Positions 19,745 through 29,800 of a stretch of 38,093 bases of DNA are shown one piece after another. Position numbers and translations under genes: made by a program. A model generated the notes under the pieces. The model was given only the letters and a program-made list of their open reading frames with translations. It had not been told where the DNA came from and did not search any database. The DNA comes from Methylococcaceae bacterium (GTDB lineage Bacteria; Pseudomonadota; Gammaproteobacteria; Methylococcales; Methylomonadaceae), in the NCBI GenBank assembly GCA_028748685.1, contig JAJRDU010000010.1, forward strand, positions 1 through 38,093, given 5' to 3'. Numbering within the stretch: the stretch's first letter is position 1; each line of letters begins with the position of its first letter.

Positions 19745-19950
19745 TACCGGTTCTTGTTATGCCACGCGCGGCGTCCGGCCAGTGTGGCTTCAAGCAGGTC
19801 GGCTTGTTCCAGTGTATATCCTGATTCTTCGGCCAATGCCTGGATGGCGGCAAAAAAATCCGTGGGATCGGTTAATTCAAACAAACGCGCTTGCAAAGCG
19901 TGATCCTTATGAACTCGCTGGCGTAGCAAGTGAAATAAATGCGCATCCAT
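19744..19950 (-). CDS. Nif11-like small protein, possible modified-peptide precursor
   Basis: 68 residues. The helical part resembles the Nif11 domain (LRQRVHKDHALQARLFELTD, then ALAEESGYTLEQADLLEA), a fold used as leader in one class of ribosomally made, modified peptides but also found in ordinary small proteins. After it only about 10-15 residues remain (LAGRRAWHNKNR); there is no classic GG cleavage site, though AG is present, and no Cys/Ser/Thr-rich core. It lies 19 bases after the hydroxylase stop and overlaps the sulfotransferase start by one base. It may be a substrate, or an accessory subunit for one of the two enzymes. Confidence 0.65.
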   Translation of the reverse strand: MDAHLFHLLRQRVHKDHALQARLFELTDPTDFFAAIQALAEESGYTLEQADLLEATLAGRRAWHNKNR

Positions 19951-19969
19951 CTTTCGATAAATATTTTAT

Positions 19970-21157
19970 TTAGAAGGCAGATTCACGGGCGATACCCGCT
20001 TCCAGATAAGCCAAAACCCGGTCGCGTATCGAACCGATTTGTTTTACATAGCCTTCGTGCCGTATTTCCATGGCTGCGATTTGTTCGGATGCCGCCAAAA
20101 GCGCGGCTTCGGAGGGTTGCGTGCCGGGGCTATTAAGCTGTCCGCGCAAGATTGCATAATGTTTTTCCGCAGTGCCTTTGCGATGATCCATGAATTGGAT
20201 TTCGTTACCCGCCGAATCCAATAATTGCGCCAATCTCTTAGAATCTTCCGCTGTCATCATGCCGCTGTTATCCAACGCCCGGATAATATCCCGTAGCTGA
20301 TAACGCACCATGGTATGCGCGCAGCCAAGTTGCTGGTCGCGGATTTCGCGGCCGCAGAACCCGATACGGCGGAAATTGGCTTCCGTGCCGGTGCCGCGAA
20401 CGGGGACGCCGTTTTCTAATTTAACGCGCTCGTGGGCGAGACAGCATTTTTCCGCCCGCATCAGCACAACACGCTCTTTCAACATCATCCAGTCGTCTAA
20501 CGTTTTGATTTGCTTGGGTATGGCTAAAGGGGGCGGCCTGTTTGACGGCATTCTGGGCAGCGACGCTTCTCCCAGTTGCGTCAACAATGCCCGTAACCAA
20601 TCGTTCACCTTGCAATCCAATACCATGTGGACTCGTTCGGTATCGCCTCGATTGGCGAAACTGTGTGTACAGCTAAAATCGGCATACCAGCATTCCCCCG
20701 CGTCCCAGTGATAGGGCCGTCCTTGTAGGCGGCATTCGACATTCGGGTTGGTGGCGATAACCACATGAATGCGTACCTCGCCGTAATCCAGCCCCAGCAT
20801 GGGATCGCGGTGCGCCTCGATTATAGCGCCCGGTCCCAGCCGCAATAGCCGAACGGACAGCAGCGGACAGGCAAAACTTTCCATGACTTCCTTGAAAGCG
20901 GGACATTGCTCCAGCAAAGCCGTATCGGCCCAAGTATCGGCGGTGGGGTCCGAATAAAGAGCCATATGACCGCCAGGAGCGGCGCGCAAGGCTACGCCGC
21001 TCCAATCTCCTTGGTATATGCTGTTGTTGAAATGGGCTTGCCAATCCGAGGTATTGATGCGGGCAAGATCGTCTTCAAGCCGGGCCGGGTCAAATTGAAA
21101 AGGCAGGCGCAGAGCGGTTTCGACGATGGCATCGGCATGAGATGCGGCTGACGGCAT
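19970..21157 (-). CDS. Aspartyl/asparaginyl beta-hydroxylase domain protein
   Basis: 395 residues in two parts. Residues ~15-185 fit the Asp/Asn beta-hydroxylase family of Fe(II)/2-oxoglutarate oxygenases: PGGHMALY, a HRD at 116-118, RIH at 129-131, and NRGDTERVHMVLDC with H177, giving the metal and 2-oxoglutarate-binding residues expected. These enzymes hydroxylate Asp or Asn side chains. The C-terminal ~190 residues (with RAEKCCLAHERVK and FRRIGFCGREIRDQQLG) are of unknown kind and may recognise the substrate. No signal peptide. First gene of a three-gene operon with the Nif11-like protein and sulfotransferase. Confidence 0.83.
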   Translation of the reverse strand: MPSAASHADAIVETALRLPFQFDPARLEDDLARINTSDWQAHFNNSIYQGDWSGVALRAAPGGHMALYSDPTADTWADTALLEQCPAFKEVMESFACPLLSVRLLRLGPGAIIEAHRDPMLGLDYGEVRIHVVIATNPNVECRLQGRPYHWDAGECWYADFSCTHSFANRGDTERVHMVLDCKVNDWLRALLTQLGEASLPRMPSNRPPPLAIPKQIKTLDDWMMLKERVVLMRAEKCCLAHERVKLENGVPVRGTGTEANFRRIGFCGREIRDQQLGCAHTMVRYQLRDIIRALDNSGMMTAEDSKRLAQLLDSAGNEIQFMDHRKGTAEKHYAILRGQLNSPGTQPSEAALLAASEQIAAMEIRHEGYVKQIGSIRDRVLAYLEAGIARESAF

Positions 21158-21294
21158 GGCGGCAATTCCTTTTTTGGAGAAAGACCAGGTTTATCGGAAA
21201 AACAGTTTTAAAATAGCGATGATTTTACCAACGCGCCTTTGGATCGTAATTGTAACCTCGACGGCAGCTCAACACGGTGGCTAAATTAAGAATT

Positions 21295-21382
21295 GTAGGA
21301 GCGTGCCATGTCCGCGATGAAGTCGAGATAAGAGATAAGTTTGTAATCGCTGTCCAAAGACGCGGGCACGGCCCGCTCCCAC
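21295..21382. repeat. REP-like inverted repeat
   Basis: GTAGGAGCGTGCCATGTCCG (from 21295) pairs with CGCGGGCACGGCCCGCTCCC (from 21361), matching the widespread GTGGGAGCGGGCC type. It lies between the divergent hydroxylase operon and the GNAT gene; the rest of 21158-21434 shows nothing definite. Confidence 0.65.
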
Positions 21383-21434
21383 GTAGTGCCCATGTGCCTA
21401 ACTTAATGACAGAGCAGTAACTCAAGGAAACATC

Positions 21435-21944
21435 ATGCAGCCTAACGCCATACCCGTTCCCGACGACTTGAACCTGCGCCCGGTTCGGCCGGATGACAGC
21501 GATTTTTTGGAGGCGCTGTACAGCTCGACCCGAGATGACCTGAGGCAGATCAATGCCGAAAACGGCTTCATCGAAGAACTGATCAGAATGCAGCATGCAT
21601 TGCAAATGCAAGGGAACGAGGCTCATTATCCTAACGCCCTCCAACTGGTGGTGGAAAAACTTGGCGAGCGTATCGGGCGGATCATCGTGGATTTCGGCCG
21701 CGATGAAATCAAAATACTGAGTATTGCCTTCATGAGTGCGGAGCGAGGCAAAGGTTACGGCAGCGGCATCCTGCGCGGGTTGCAGCGGGCGGCCTCAGAC
21801 ATGCGGACTCCTTTGGTGTTGGACGTGATGCGTGACAATCTAAAGGCGAAGCAACTTTACCAGCGGCTGGGATTCAGCGTAGAGCACAGGGGGCCGATAG
21901 AGGAGCGTATGGTCTGGCGTCCCGGTACGGATTTTTTACGTTAG
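21435..21944 (+). CDS. GNAT-family N-acetyltransferase
   Basis: 169 residues. Starts with a GNAT-type beginning (LNLRPVRPDDSDFLEALYSS), has the acetyl-CoA-binding motif A RGKGYGSG at 104-111 in ERGKGYGSGILRGL, and the C-terminal NLKAKQLYQRLGF. These enzymes transfer acetyl to amines on small molecules or proteins. AAGGAAA lies shortly before the ATG. It is 18 bases from the next small gene; together with the opposite tail-collar gene this resembles modules where a GNAT gene accompanies MdpB-like tail proteins (recalled association). Substrate unknown. Confidence 0.87.
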   Translation: MQPNAIPVPDDLNLRPVRPDDSDFLEALYSSTRDDLRQINAENGFIEELIRMQHALQMQGNEAHYPNALQLVVEKLGERIGRIIVDFGRDEIKILSIAFMSAERGKGYGSGILRGLQRAASDMRTPLVLDVMRDNLKAKQLYQRLGFSVEHRGPIEERMVWRPGTDFLR

Positions 21945-21962
21945 CCTTTCAGAGGAAATAGT

Positions 21963-22280
21963 ATGGAAATGATGACCATCAATGATTTTGCCCCACATAA
22001 GGACACGGTTTACAGGGCTCCTTTACCGGACGGCTGCGCACTGGAGTTGCGTTTGATTGCCGTGGAAGCGTTACCCGTAATGGAGAAACCAAACCATTGG
22101 CCGCAATCGCTGCCGTTCCGCGATGCGCCATTTATCCTTACTTTTTTAGGGCCGGCGGAAATCCGATTAGCCGATGGCATGGTGTCGATGTTGGACGGCA
22201 CTGGCGGAGTGTTGCAAATCGGTTTGGCGGCGTCCTCTAAAGACGAAAACGGCATTTACTATCAGGCTATCTTCAATTGA
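21963..22280 (+). CDS. DUF6916-like small protein
   Basis: 105 residues. Pattern: TINDFAPHKDTVYRAPL at the start, a region FILTFLGPAEIRLADG in the middle, and ending YYQAIFN. This fits small beta-rich proteins (I recall DUF6916) encoded beside phage-tail-collar genes. A strong ribosome site (GAGGAAA) precedes the ATG. No signal peptide. It follows the GNAT gene by 18 bases and converges on the tail-collar gene. Function unknown. Confidence 0.7.
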   Translation: MEMMTINDFAPHKDTVYRAPLPDGCALELRLIAVEALPVMEKPNHWPQSLPFRDAPFILTFLGPAEIRLADGMVSMLDGTGGVLQIGLAASSKDENGIYYQAIFN

Positions 22281-22308
22281 CGGGACGATTTTACCGACCG
22301 TTTGCCAT

Positions 22309-22341
22309 AAAACGCCCTGTCCCGGGCATGCGGGGCAGGGC
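22309..22341 (-). terminator. Putative terminator between convergent genes
   Basis: Stem 22314-22323 / 22332-22341 (GCCCTGTCCC and GGGGCAGGGC, 9 of 10 paired). On the minus strand it is followed by GTTTTAT, a short T-run, suiting the end of the tail-collar gene. Confidence 0.6.
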
Positions 22342-22367
22342 TTCGGGCTCGACAGTCCATGGCCGGC

Positions 22368-23021
22368 TTAATTGCGTGGCGGAAACAGCCCTTGGACGGC
22401 AATGATAAAATTTAATGACAGATATGGAGGGTGAATATCGATGGGTAGGTTCGCGCCGGTTCCGCCGATGGCGACAGTACCGCCTGTTATGCCGCCGCCA
22501 CCGCCGGTGACCGTGGTATTGGCGGGAATTGTGGCAATGCCGCCAGTCGTTGGAGCGGTCTTAGTGTAAAGGCCCTTAAGAGCATTCGAGGACGCCCCCG
22601 CCGCCGCATTGGCTAGATAAGCCGTATCGCCGTTAGCAAGCGTTGGTGTGGGGGTTGAGGCCGCTGCAGTACTCACCGATAGGTCTGTGGTTACGTTAAG
22701 CGGTGTCACTGCACCGCCGCCCGTTGGAGTAAAAGTTGCCGGATGGTTATGGAGCGGTAGGTTATTTATTCCTAATGTGATTGCTGCATTTCCGCCAACT
22801 TGGCCGGGTTGGGAGGGGTTGGCCGCGGGGAACGGAAACCGCCCGCGCAAATCCGGCAGATTGAAAGTGGTCGAGCCGTTGCCGCCGTAATTTGTTCCCA
22901 GTATGGCAAACAGCGCCGCGTTCTGTTGAACCGATAATTGTGATCCGTCACAGAAACGATAGCCCTGTGGCGCAAAGTTTCCCGCCCAGATAAAAATGGC
23001 TCCAATATAGGGTGCATCCAT
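22368..23021 (-). CDS. Phage tail collar domain protein (MdpB-like)
   Basis: 217 residues. The N-terminal ~60 residues fit the tail-collar domain: IGAIFIWAGNFAPQGYRFCD, SVQQNAALFAILGTNYGGNG, TTFNLPDLRGRFPF. A glycine/threonine-rich middle (about 95-190) follows, and the C-terminus is PPYLSLNFIIAVQGLFPPRN, conserved in the microcystin-dependent-protein group. These are tail-fibre-like proteins that also occur in bacterial chromosomes without a phage; no other phage gene is nearby. AGGAG lies 9 bases before the ATG. Often several such genes occur in tandem; here only one is present. Confidence 0.85.
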   Translation of the reverse strand: MDAPYIGAIFIWAGNFAPQGYRFCDGSQLSVQQNAALFAILGTNYGGNGSTTFNLPDLRGRFPFPAANPSQPGQVGGNAAITLGINNLPLHNHPATFTPTGGGAVTPLNVTTDLSVSTAAASTPTPTLANGDTAYLANAAAGASSNALKGLYTKTAPTTGGIATIPANTTVTGGGGGITGGTVAIGGTGANLPIDIHPPYLSLNFIIAVQGLFPPRN

Positions 23022-23650
23022 AATTTGGTACTCCTGGATTTATTGAGGTTAATGTGGCTCGCGATACCGTGGAAAGAATGTACTTGTCGCAAACCCGTTG
23101 CCCGTCAGCCTGATTTGCGAATGAGTCCGGAAGTCGGCAAGCATTCGCCGCATCAAGTCTTTGCGAATTTCTTGATAATTGGCTAACGGCCATGCAGTGT
23201 ATCCACAAACGATCGTCGACTACAATAGGGAATAGCTTGACCAATAAAAAACTGATTAAAACACGCCTTCGCCGTACCTTCCATGGTCCAATAAAATCGG
23301 CCGGCATGGCGTTATTCTTGATTTTCTGGCTGACCAGAACGGCTCATCCATTCGGATGGTAACCGTTTATGGTGGAATGTGCCGCATGGCAATAGCGTTA
23401 AACGCAAAGGCTCAAAGTATCAAATTTGGATGTTAGAGTAATGAATTGCGTTGCCAATTTGAACTAGGTATTATTGCCTAACGTTCATGGTCATTTCATT
23501 GTCTATGAAGGCTCTCGATCCGGCAAGTTGTATCGAGGTTGGCGAATAATGGTTCATTGTAGCGGCACCAAGGTGATAGGCTAGAGGCCGTGCAAACTAA
23601 GAATGCGGTTAAAAAACGTTAAGGAAACTCAGAACAAGTTGAATCCGCTC
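23022..23650. other. Long non-coding stretch upstream of the giant gene
   Basis: About 630 bases with no convincing gene on either strand; the longest frames overlap the start of the tail-collar gene or are AT-rich without ribosome sites. It could hold promoters for the tail-collar gene (minus) and the giant gene (plus), but I could not define one. Confidence 0.5.
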
Positions 23651-23740
23651 ATGGTTCGACAAGGCTCTCCTGAGAGAAGTCGAAGGGCTCGCCACGAACG
23701 GAATCAACAATGTACCGTTCGTCCTGAACTTGTCGAAGGA
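23651..23740. repeat. Composite inverted repeat with CGACAAG arms
   Basis: TTCGACAAGGCTC near 23655 and CTTGTCGAAGGA near 23729 are inverted, as are CGAACGG and CCGTTCG, forming the widespread 'GTTCGACAAGGCTC...CGAACGG' element with an inserted second copy (AGAAGTCGAAGGGCTC). It lies about 70 bases before the giant gene. Confidence 0.65.
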
Positions 23741-23808
23741 CTTAATCAGAATTCACTTAAGCTAAACCTTCTCCTCGGCTCATGGGTATCAAGGCAGGGA
23801 ATATCGAT

Positions 23809-26800
23809 ATGAAATTGATCAAAACCGCAATTAAGGAAAGAGGCCAAATAGATTCGACAACCCAGCCGGCGCTTAACGGTGACACATTTTATAAGCCCCG
23901 CCTAACCATGCTGGCGCTGGAGCCGCGCATCATGTTCGACGGTGCGGCGGTGGCAACCGCCGTGGATGCCACCGCCGATCCTGCTCCCGTCGCACTGGAT
24001 GCGGCCGCCGCCGATGCTTCCAAACTTGCCGAAGCAGCAGCCGACGCCGCGCCGCCCGCGGTTCAAGCCGATCCAGCACCGCAACCGCAACGCACCGAGG
24101 TCGTCTTTATCGAAAACAGCGCGAACGATTACCAGACGCTGATCGACGGCGTGAGTCCCAGTGCGGAAGTACATGTGCTGGATTACAGTCAAGACGGTTT
24201 GGCGCAGATGGCTCAGATTCTGCAAGGGCGTAGCGCTATCGACGCGCTCCATATCGTTTCCCACGGCTGCGTGGGGTCGGTGGGTTTGGGGTCGCTGCAA
24301 TTGACTGCGCAAAACCTGCCAGACCATGCCGCCGACTTGGCAACCATCGGTAACGCGTTAACCCAGAATGGCGACATCCTGTTGTATGGTTGCGATGTGG
24401 CGGAAGGTTCCGATGGTGTGGCGGTTATTAATGCGTTGGCGCAGACAACTCAGGCCGATATTGCAGCGTCCGATAATGCAACCGGTGCCGCCTCTCTTGG
24501 TGGTGACTGGCAATTGGAATTCAAAGTAGGCTCTATTGAAACCGATAGCTCAGTTTTAGGTCATGCTGGCGATCAATATGACCACTTGCTGGCATCAATC
24601 GGTTCACAGACTATTGCAGACTTTAATGCCCGTGCAGACGCAGACCTCGGCGCAACGATTACGGAAAACAATTTTTCTTTTGCCTATACTGCTGGTGTGG
24701 ACACTATTTGGGGGCAATCGGGAAAGGGGATTTCGGGAAGTGTAGCCATAAATCTGGGAGGCGCAAACGGAACTGAGACGCTAACCATTACGCAGTCGAC
24801 TCCCGGAACGACTTTCAAATTCACCAGTTTCTATTTCAATGGTGACGGCTGGGGCCATGGTGTAATAACAATAACGGGAAAACTCGGCGGTTCTACGGTT
24901 GGTTCTCAAACCATCAATACAGGGAACGACCCGTCAGCCACTGGTGGAACTGCTGGAACCGGTGCCGCTATCTCGGCGGGTGTTCAAACCATGGGAGCCA
25001 ATTCAAATGCTACAACACTATGGAATGTTGATACCATAATTATCACGTCAGATAATTATGGCTTCAACACGTCATATTTCGACAATTTTGTTTTTGATCC
25101 GGCAGTTCTTCCCGGCCCCACCTTCACGTCCGGCACCACCGCCAACTTTGCCGAGAACGCTACCGGTACCGTCTATATGGCCGCCGCCACGGCCAGCGGC
25201 GGCACGGTCAGTTACTCGCTCACCGGCGGCTCGGATCAGGCTAGGTTCAACATCGATTCGTCCAGCGGGGCATTGACCTTCTTGTCGTCGCCCAATTTCG
25301 AAAGCCCCACCGATGCCGGTACCAATAACGTCTACGATGTCACCATTACCGCCACCGACAGTAACGGCACCGCCACTCAAAACGTCGCCGTCACCGTAAC
25401 CAACGTCAACGAAGCGCCGAGCATTACCTCGGCAACCACCGCCAGTTTCGCCGAGAATGGAACCGGCACGGTTTACACGGCGACCGGTACCGATCCCGAC
25501 AGCGGCCAGACGCTGGCCTGGAGCATCGGCGGCACCGACGCGGCATTGTTCAGCATCAACAGCAGCACCGGCGTACTGACGTTTAACGGCGCGCCCAATT
25601 TTGAGGCGCCCGGAGATAGTGGCGGTAACAACGTCTACGATATCACCGTCACTGCTACCGATAACGGCAGCGGCAATCTCACCGCTTCCCAGGCCTTGGC
25701 GATTACTGTCAATGACGTCAACGAAGCGCCAGTTAACACCAAACCGGCTACCCAAACGACGAATGAGGATACGGCTTTGGTATTTTCAGCCGGCAACGGT
25801 AATGATTTATCCGTCACCGATCAGGACGCCGGCACGACACTGACGACCGTCGTTTCGGTGGCGGTAGGTAAGGGCACGTTAGCCGTAACGACAGGCGGCG
25901 GAGCAGCCATAACCGGTGACGGTGGCAATTCGGTACAGATTGTCGGTACCGTGGCCCAGGTGCAGGCGGCTTTGGCGGCAGTGACTTATACGCCGACCGC
26001 AAATGCCAACGGTGCAAGTTACGCAACGCTGACTATTGCTTCGACCGATAATGGTACTGGCACGCTCTCGGATACCGATACCGTGACGATCGATGTTACG
26101 GCTGTTGCGGATACCCCGAGCATTACCGGCGCCACCACCACGCCGAGCACCCAGACCACCGGCGGCTTGGTAATAAGCCGGAATGCGGCGGATGGCGCGG
26201 AAGTGACCTATTTCAAGATCACCAATATTGCCAACGGCACCTTATATAAGAACGATGGCAGCACACAGATTACCGCCAACAGCTTCATCACCTTCGCGGA
26301 AGCCAATGCCGGCCTGAAATTTACGCCCAGCGGCGCGAGCGACGGCACGTTCGATGTGCAGGCTTCGACCAGCAACGCCGACGGCGGACTGGGCGGCGGC
26401 GTAGTGACGGCGACAGTTTCGGTTGGCGTGGGCGTGGGCAGCCCGACCGTCAATGAAGATACCGACACAGGCGCCATCGCTATAGCCGGCAACACGGCTT
26501 TTTACAAGATCACCGGCATCAGCGGCGGCACGCTTTATAGCAACGCGGGCTATAGCACGGCAATCGGCGAGGGCGGCTTCATAGCCACCGCCGGCGCCGC
26601 GACCAATGTCTATTTTCGCCCCACCGCCGATTTCAACGGCGTGGGCGGGTTTTCGGTGCAGGGCTCCAGCAGCGCTTTCGACGCCGGACTAACCGGCAAT
26701 ACCGCGGCTTCCGTTATTACCGTCACGGCGATTGCCGACACGCCAGCGGTTGCGAGCCCAACCGTCAACGAAGATACCGACACCGGGGCCATCGTCATAA

Positions 26801-29800
26801 CCCGCAACCCGGCCGACGGCGCGGAAACCACCCATTACAAGATCACCGGCATCACCGGCGGAACTCTATACAGCGACGCAGGCTATACCACCCAGATTAA
26901 CGGCAACGATTTTATCGCCAGCGCGGGAGCGACCACCAACGTCTATTTTCGGCCTACGGCGAATCGGAACAGCACCACCGGCGGCAACGGCGGTTTCACG
27001 GTGCAGGCCTCCAAGAGTAACTTGGATGCGGGGCTGGGTGGTTCTACCGCAACCTCTACAGTCACGCTGACGCCGGTCGCCGACACGCCCAGCGTGGCGA
27101 GTCCGACCATCAACGAAGACACCGATTCCGGAGCCATCGCCATCACCCGTAACGCGGCCGACGGCGCCGAAGTGAGCCATTACAAGATCACCGGCATCAG
27201 CGGCGGCACTTTGTATAGCGATGCGGGCTATAGCACGATGATTACCGACGGTGGCTTCATAACCTCGGGCGGAGCGACCACCAACGTCTATTTCCGGCCC
27301 ACGGCGAATTCCAATACGGCGGGATCGTTCACCATTCAGGCTTCCACCGACAACGCGGATAGCGGCTTGGGCGGATCGACCGCGACTTCGACCGTCAGTA
27401 TCACGCCAATAGCCGATACGCCCAGCATTACCGGCACTTCAACAACGCCGAGTACCCAAACTAGCGGCGGATTGGTGGTTAGCCGAAATGTGGTGGACGG
27501 CGCGGAAGTGACTTATTTCAAGATCACCAATATCACGAACGGTACGCTGTATCTGAACGACGGCACCACGCAGATCGTCAACAACGACTTCGTCAGCTAC
27601 GCGGCGGCCCATGCCGGTTTCAAATTCACCCCCAGCGGAGCGAGCGATGGGAGCTTCGATCTGCGGGCCTCGACCAGTAGCAACGATGGCGGCCTTGGTG
27701 GTAGCGCGATCACGGCCACTGTATCCGTCGGCGTCGGCGTCGCCAGCCCGACCATCAATGAAGACGCCAATTCCGGCGCCATCGCCATCGGCGGCAACAC
27801 GGCTTGGTACAAAATTACCGGCATCAGCGGCGGTACGCTATACAGCGACGCGGGCTATACCACGACAATCAGTGAGGGCGGCTTCATTGCCACCGCCGGC
27901 GCCGCGACCAATGTCTATTTTCGCCCCACCGCCGATTTCAACGGCGCGGCCGGATTTTCGGTGCAGGGCTCCAGCAGCGCTTTCGACGCCGGACTAACCA
28001 GCAATACGGCTATCTCCACGATTACAGTGACCGCGGTTAACGACGCACCCACGCTGTCCTCGCCTGCTTCCCTTAGCGTTACCGAGGATGTAGCAAGCGT
28101 TATCACCGGTATTAGCTTTGCCGACATCGATGCGGGTAGCGGCGCTGTCACGGCTACTTTGGCCGTCGGGTCCGGCAGCCTGACCGCTACGAGCGGCGGT
28201 GGCGTGACCGTCGCCGGCGGCGGCACAGCCACCATGACCCTCACCGGTAGCGTCGCCGACATCAATGACTTTATTTCAGCCAATGGTTTGTCGTTTATCA
28301 CGGCGGCAAATGCCACTTCGGCGGTAACCTTGGGCGTTTCGGTGAACGATGGCGGCAATAGTGGTAGCGGCGGAGCATTGGGTTCCGGAACCAACAACGT
28401 GACGCTCAATGTAACGGCGGTCAACGATGCTCCGACCATCACCGCCGCGGCTACGGCGGCGTTTGCCGGTACCAATGAAAATACGGCGAGTGCGGGGGTG
28501 GCGGTCAATACCATTCTTACAGGCGCCGCCGCCTGGGTGGATCCCGATGGCGCGGGTGTGAACAAAGGTATTGCCGTGACTGCTACGGTGGGCAACGGCA
28601 ACTGGCAATATTCCACCGACGGCACGGTTTGGACCGACTTTGGCGCGGTGTCGGCGGGTTCAGCCTTGTTGCTGGATGGCGCTAGCCAAATCCGTTATCT
28701 GCCAGATAGTGTTAATGGCGAAACGGCCACTTTCAGCTACCGGGCCTGGGATGAAACCACCGGCACGGCTTCCAGCGACGGCGTGCGCCAAATCGCCGAT
28801 CCGGGCGCAGGGGGCGGTTCGACGGCGTTTTCCGCCAACGGCGCGGGTGGCAGCATAGTCGTCGGCAACGTCAACGATGCACCCACTGGATTGGGTAGTC
28901 TGACGCTGGCGGCGACTAATGAAGACACGAGCAATCCGGCTGGTACGGCGATCAACGCTTTAACCGGCTATAGCTTTCAGGATGTGGATGCCGGCGCCAC
29001 CAGCCCCGGCGTGCTGGTGGTGGGCAACGCCGCCAATGCCGTTACGGAAGGCGTATGGCAATACAGCAGTGATGGTGGTGCCAACTGGAAGGCCGTCGGC
29101 GCGGTCACGGACGGCGCCAATGCCTTGGCCTTGTCCAGCGCCACGCAGCTGCGTTTCGTTCCGGTTGCCAACTACAACGGTACGCCATCGGCCCTGTCGA
29201 TTCGCGCTTTGGATAACACCTATGTGGCCGGTTTTAGCACCACCACCGGTGGCACCGAAATCCGTGTTACCGCCGACAGCTCGACCAACGGTGCTACTAC
29301 GGCTATTTCCGCTAACCTTAATATTATCGATACCGGCGTCACGGCTGTTAACGATATGCCTGCTTTTACCAAGGGCGGTGATCAGGTCGTCAACGAGGAC
29401 GCCGGTGCGCAGACGGTTGCGAGTTGGACGACCGGTCTGAGCGCGGGGGCTGCCAATGAATCCGGTCAAGTCCTGAGTTTTGTCGCCAGCAATAACAACA
29501 ACGCCTTGTTCAGCGTGCAGCCGACCATCGATGGCAATGGCAATCTCAGTTACACACCGGCGGCCAATGCCAGCGGAGTGGCAACCGTTACCGTGTTCGT
29601 TCGCGACAACGGCGGGACTGCCAATGGCGGTGTCGATACCAGCGCTACCCAGACATTTACCATCACGGTAAACCCTGTTAACGATTTACCCAGCGGAACG
29701 CTTACCATCAATGGAACGCTAGCCATTGGCGATACCTTGACGGTTGCCAACAGTTTGGTCGATGTCGAAGGCATGGGTGCCGTCAGTTATCAATGGCAAG

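Noticed and set aside
22368-23021. Prophage remnant
   Set aside because: Only a tail-collar-type gene is present; no capsid, terminase, integrase or lysis gene. MdpB-like proteins are often not from prophages.
22948-23307. 119-codon open frame on the minus strand
   Set aside because: Overlaps the start of the tail-collar gene in another frame; no coding features.
25117-28045. Regular repeats suggesting a CRISPR or satellite array
   Set aside because: Units are in-frame protein repeats of 300-330 bp with diverged sequence, inside one long coding frame.
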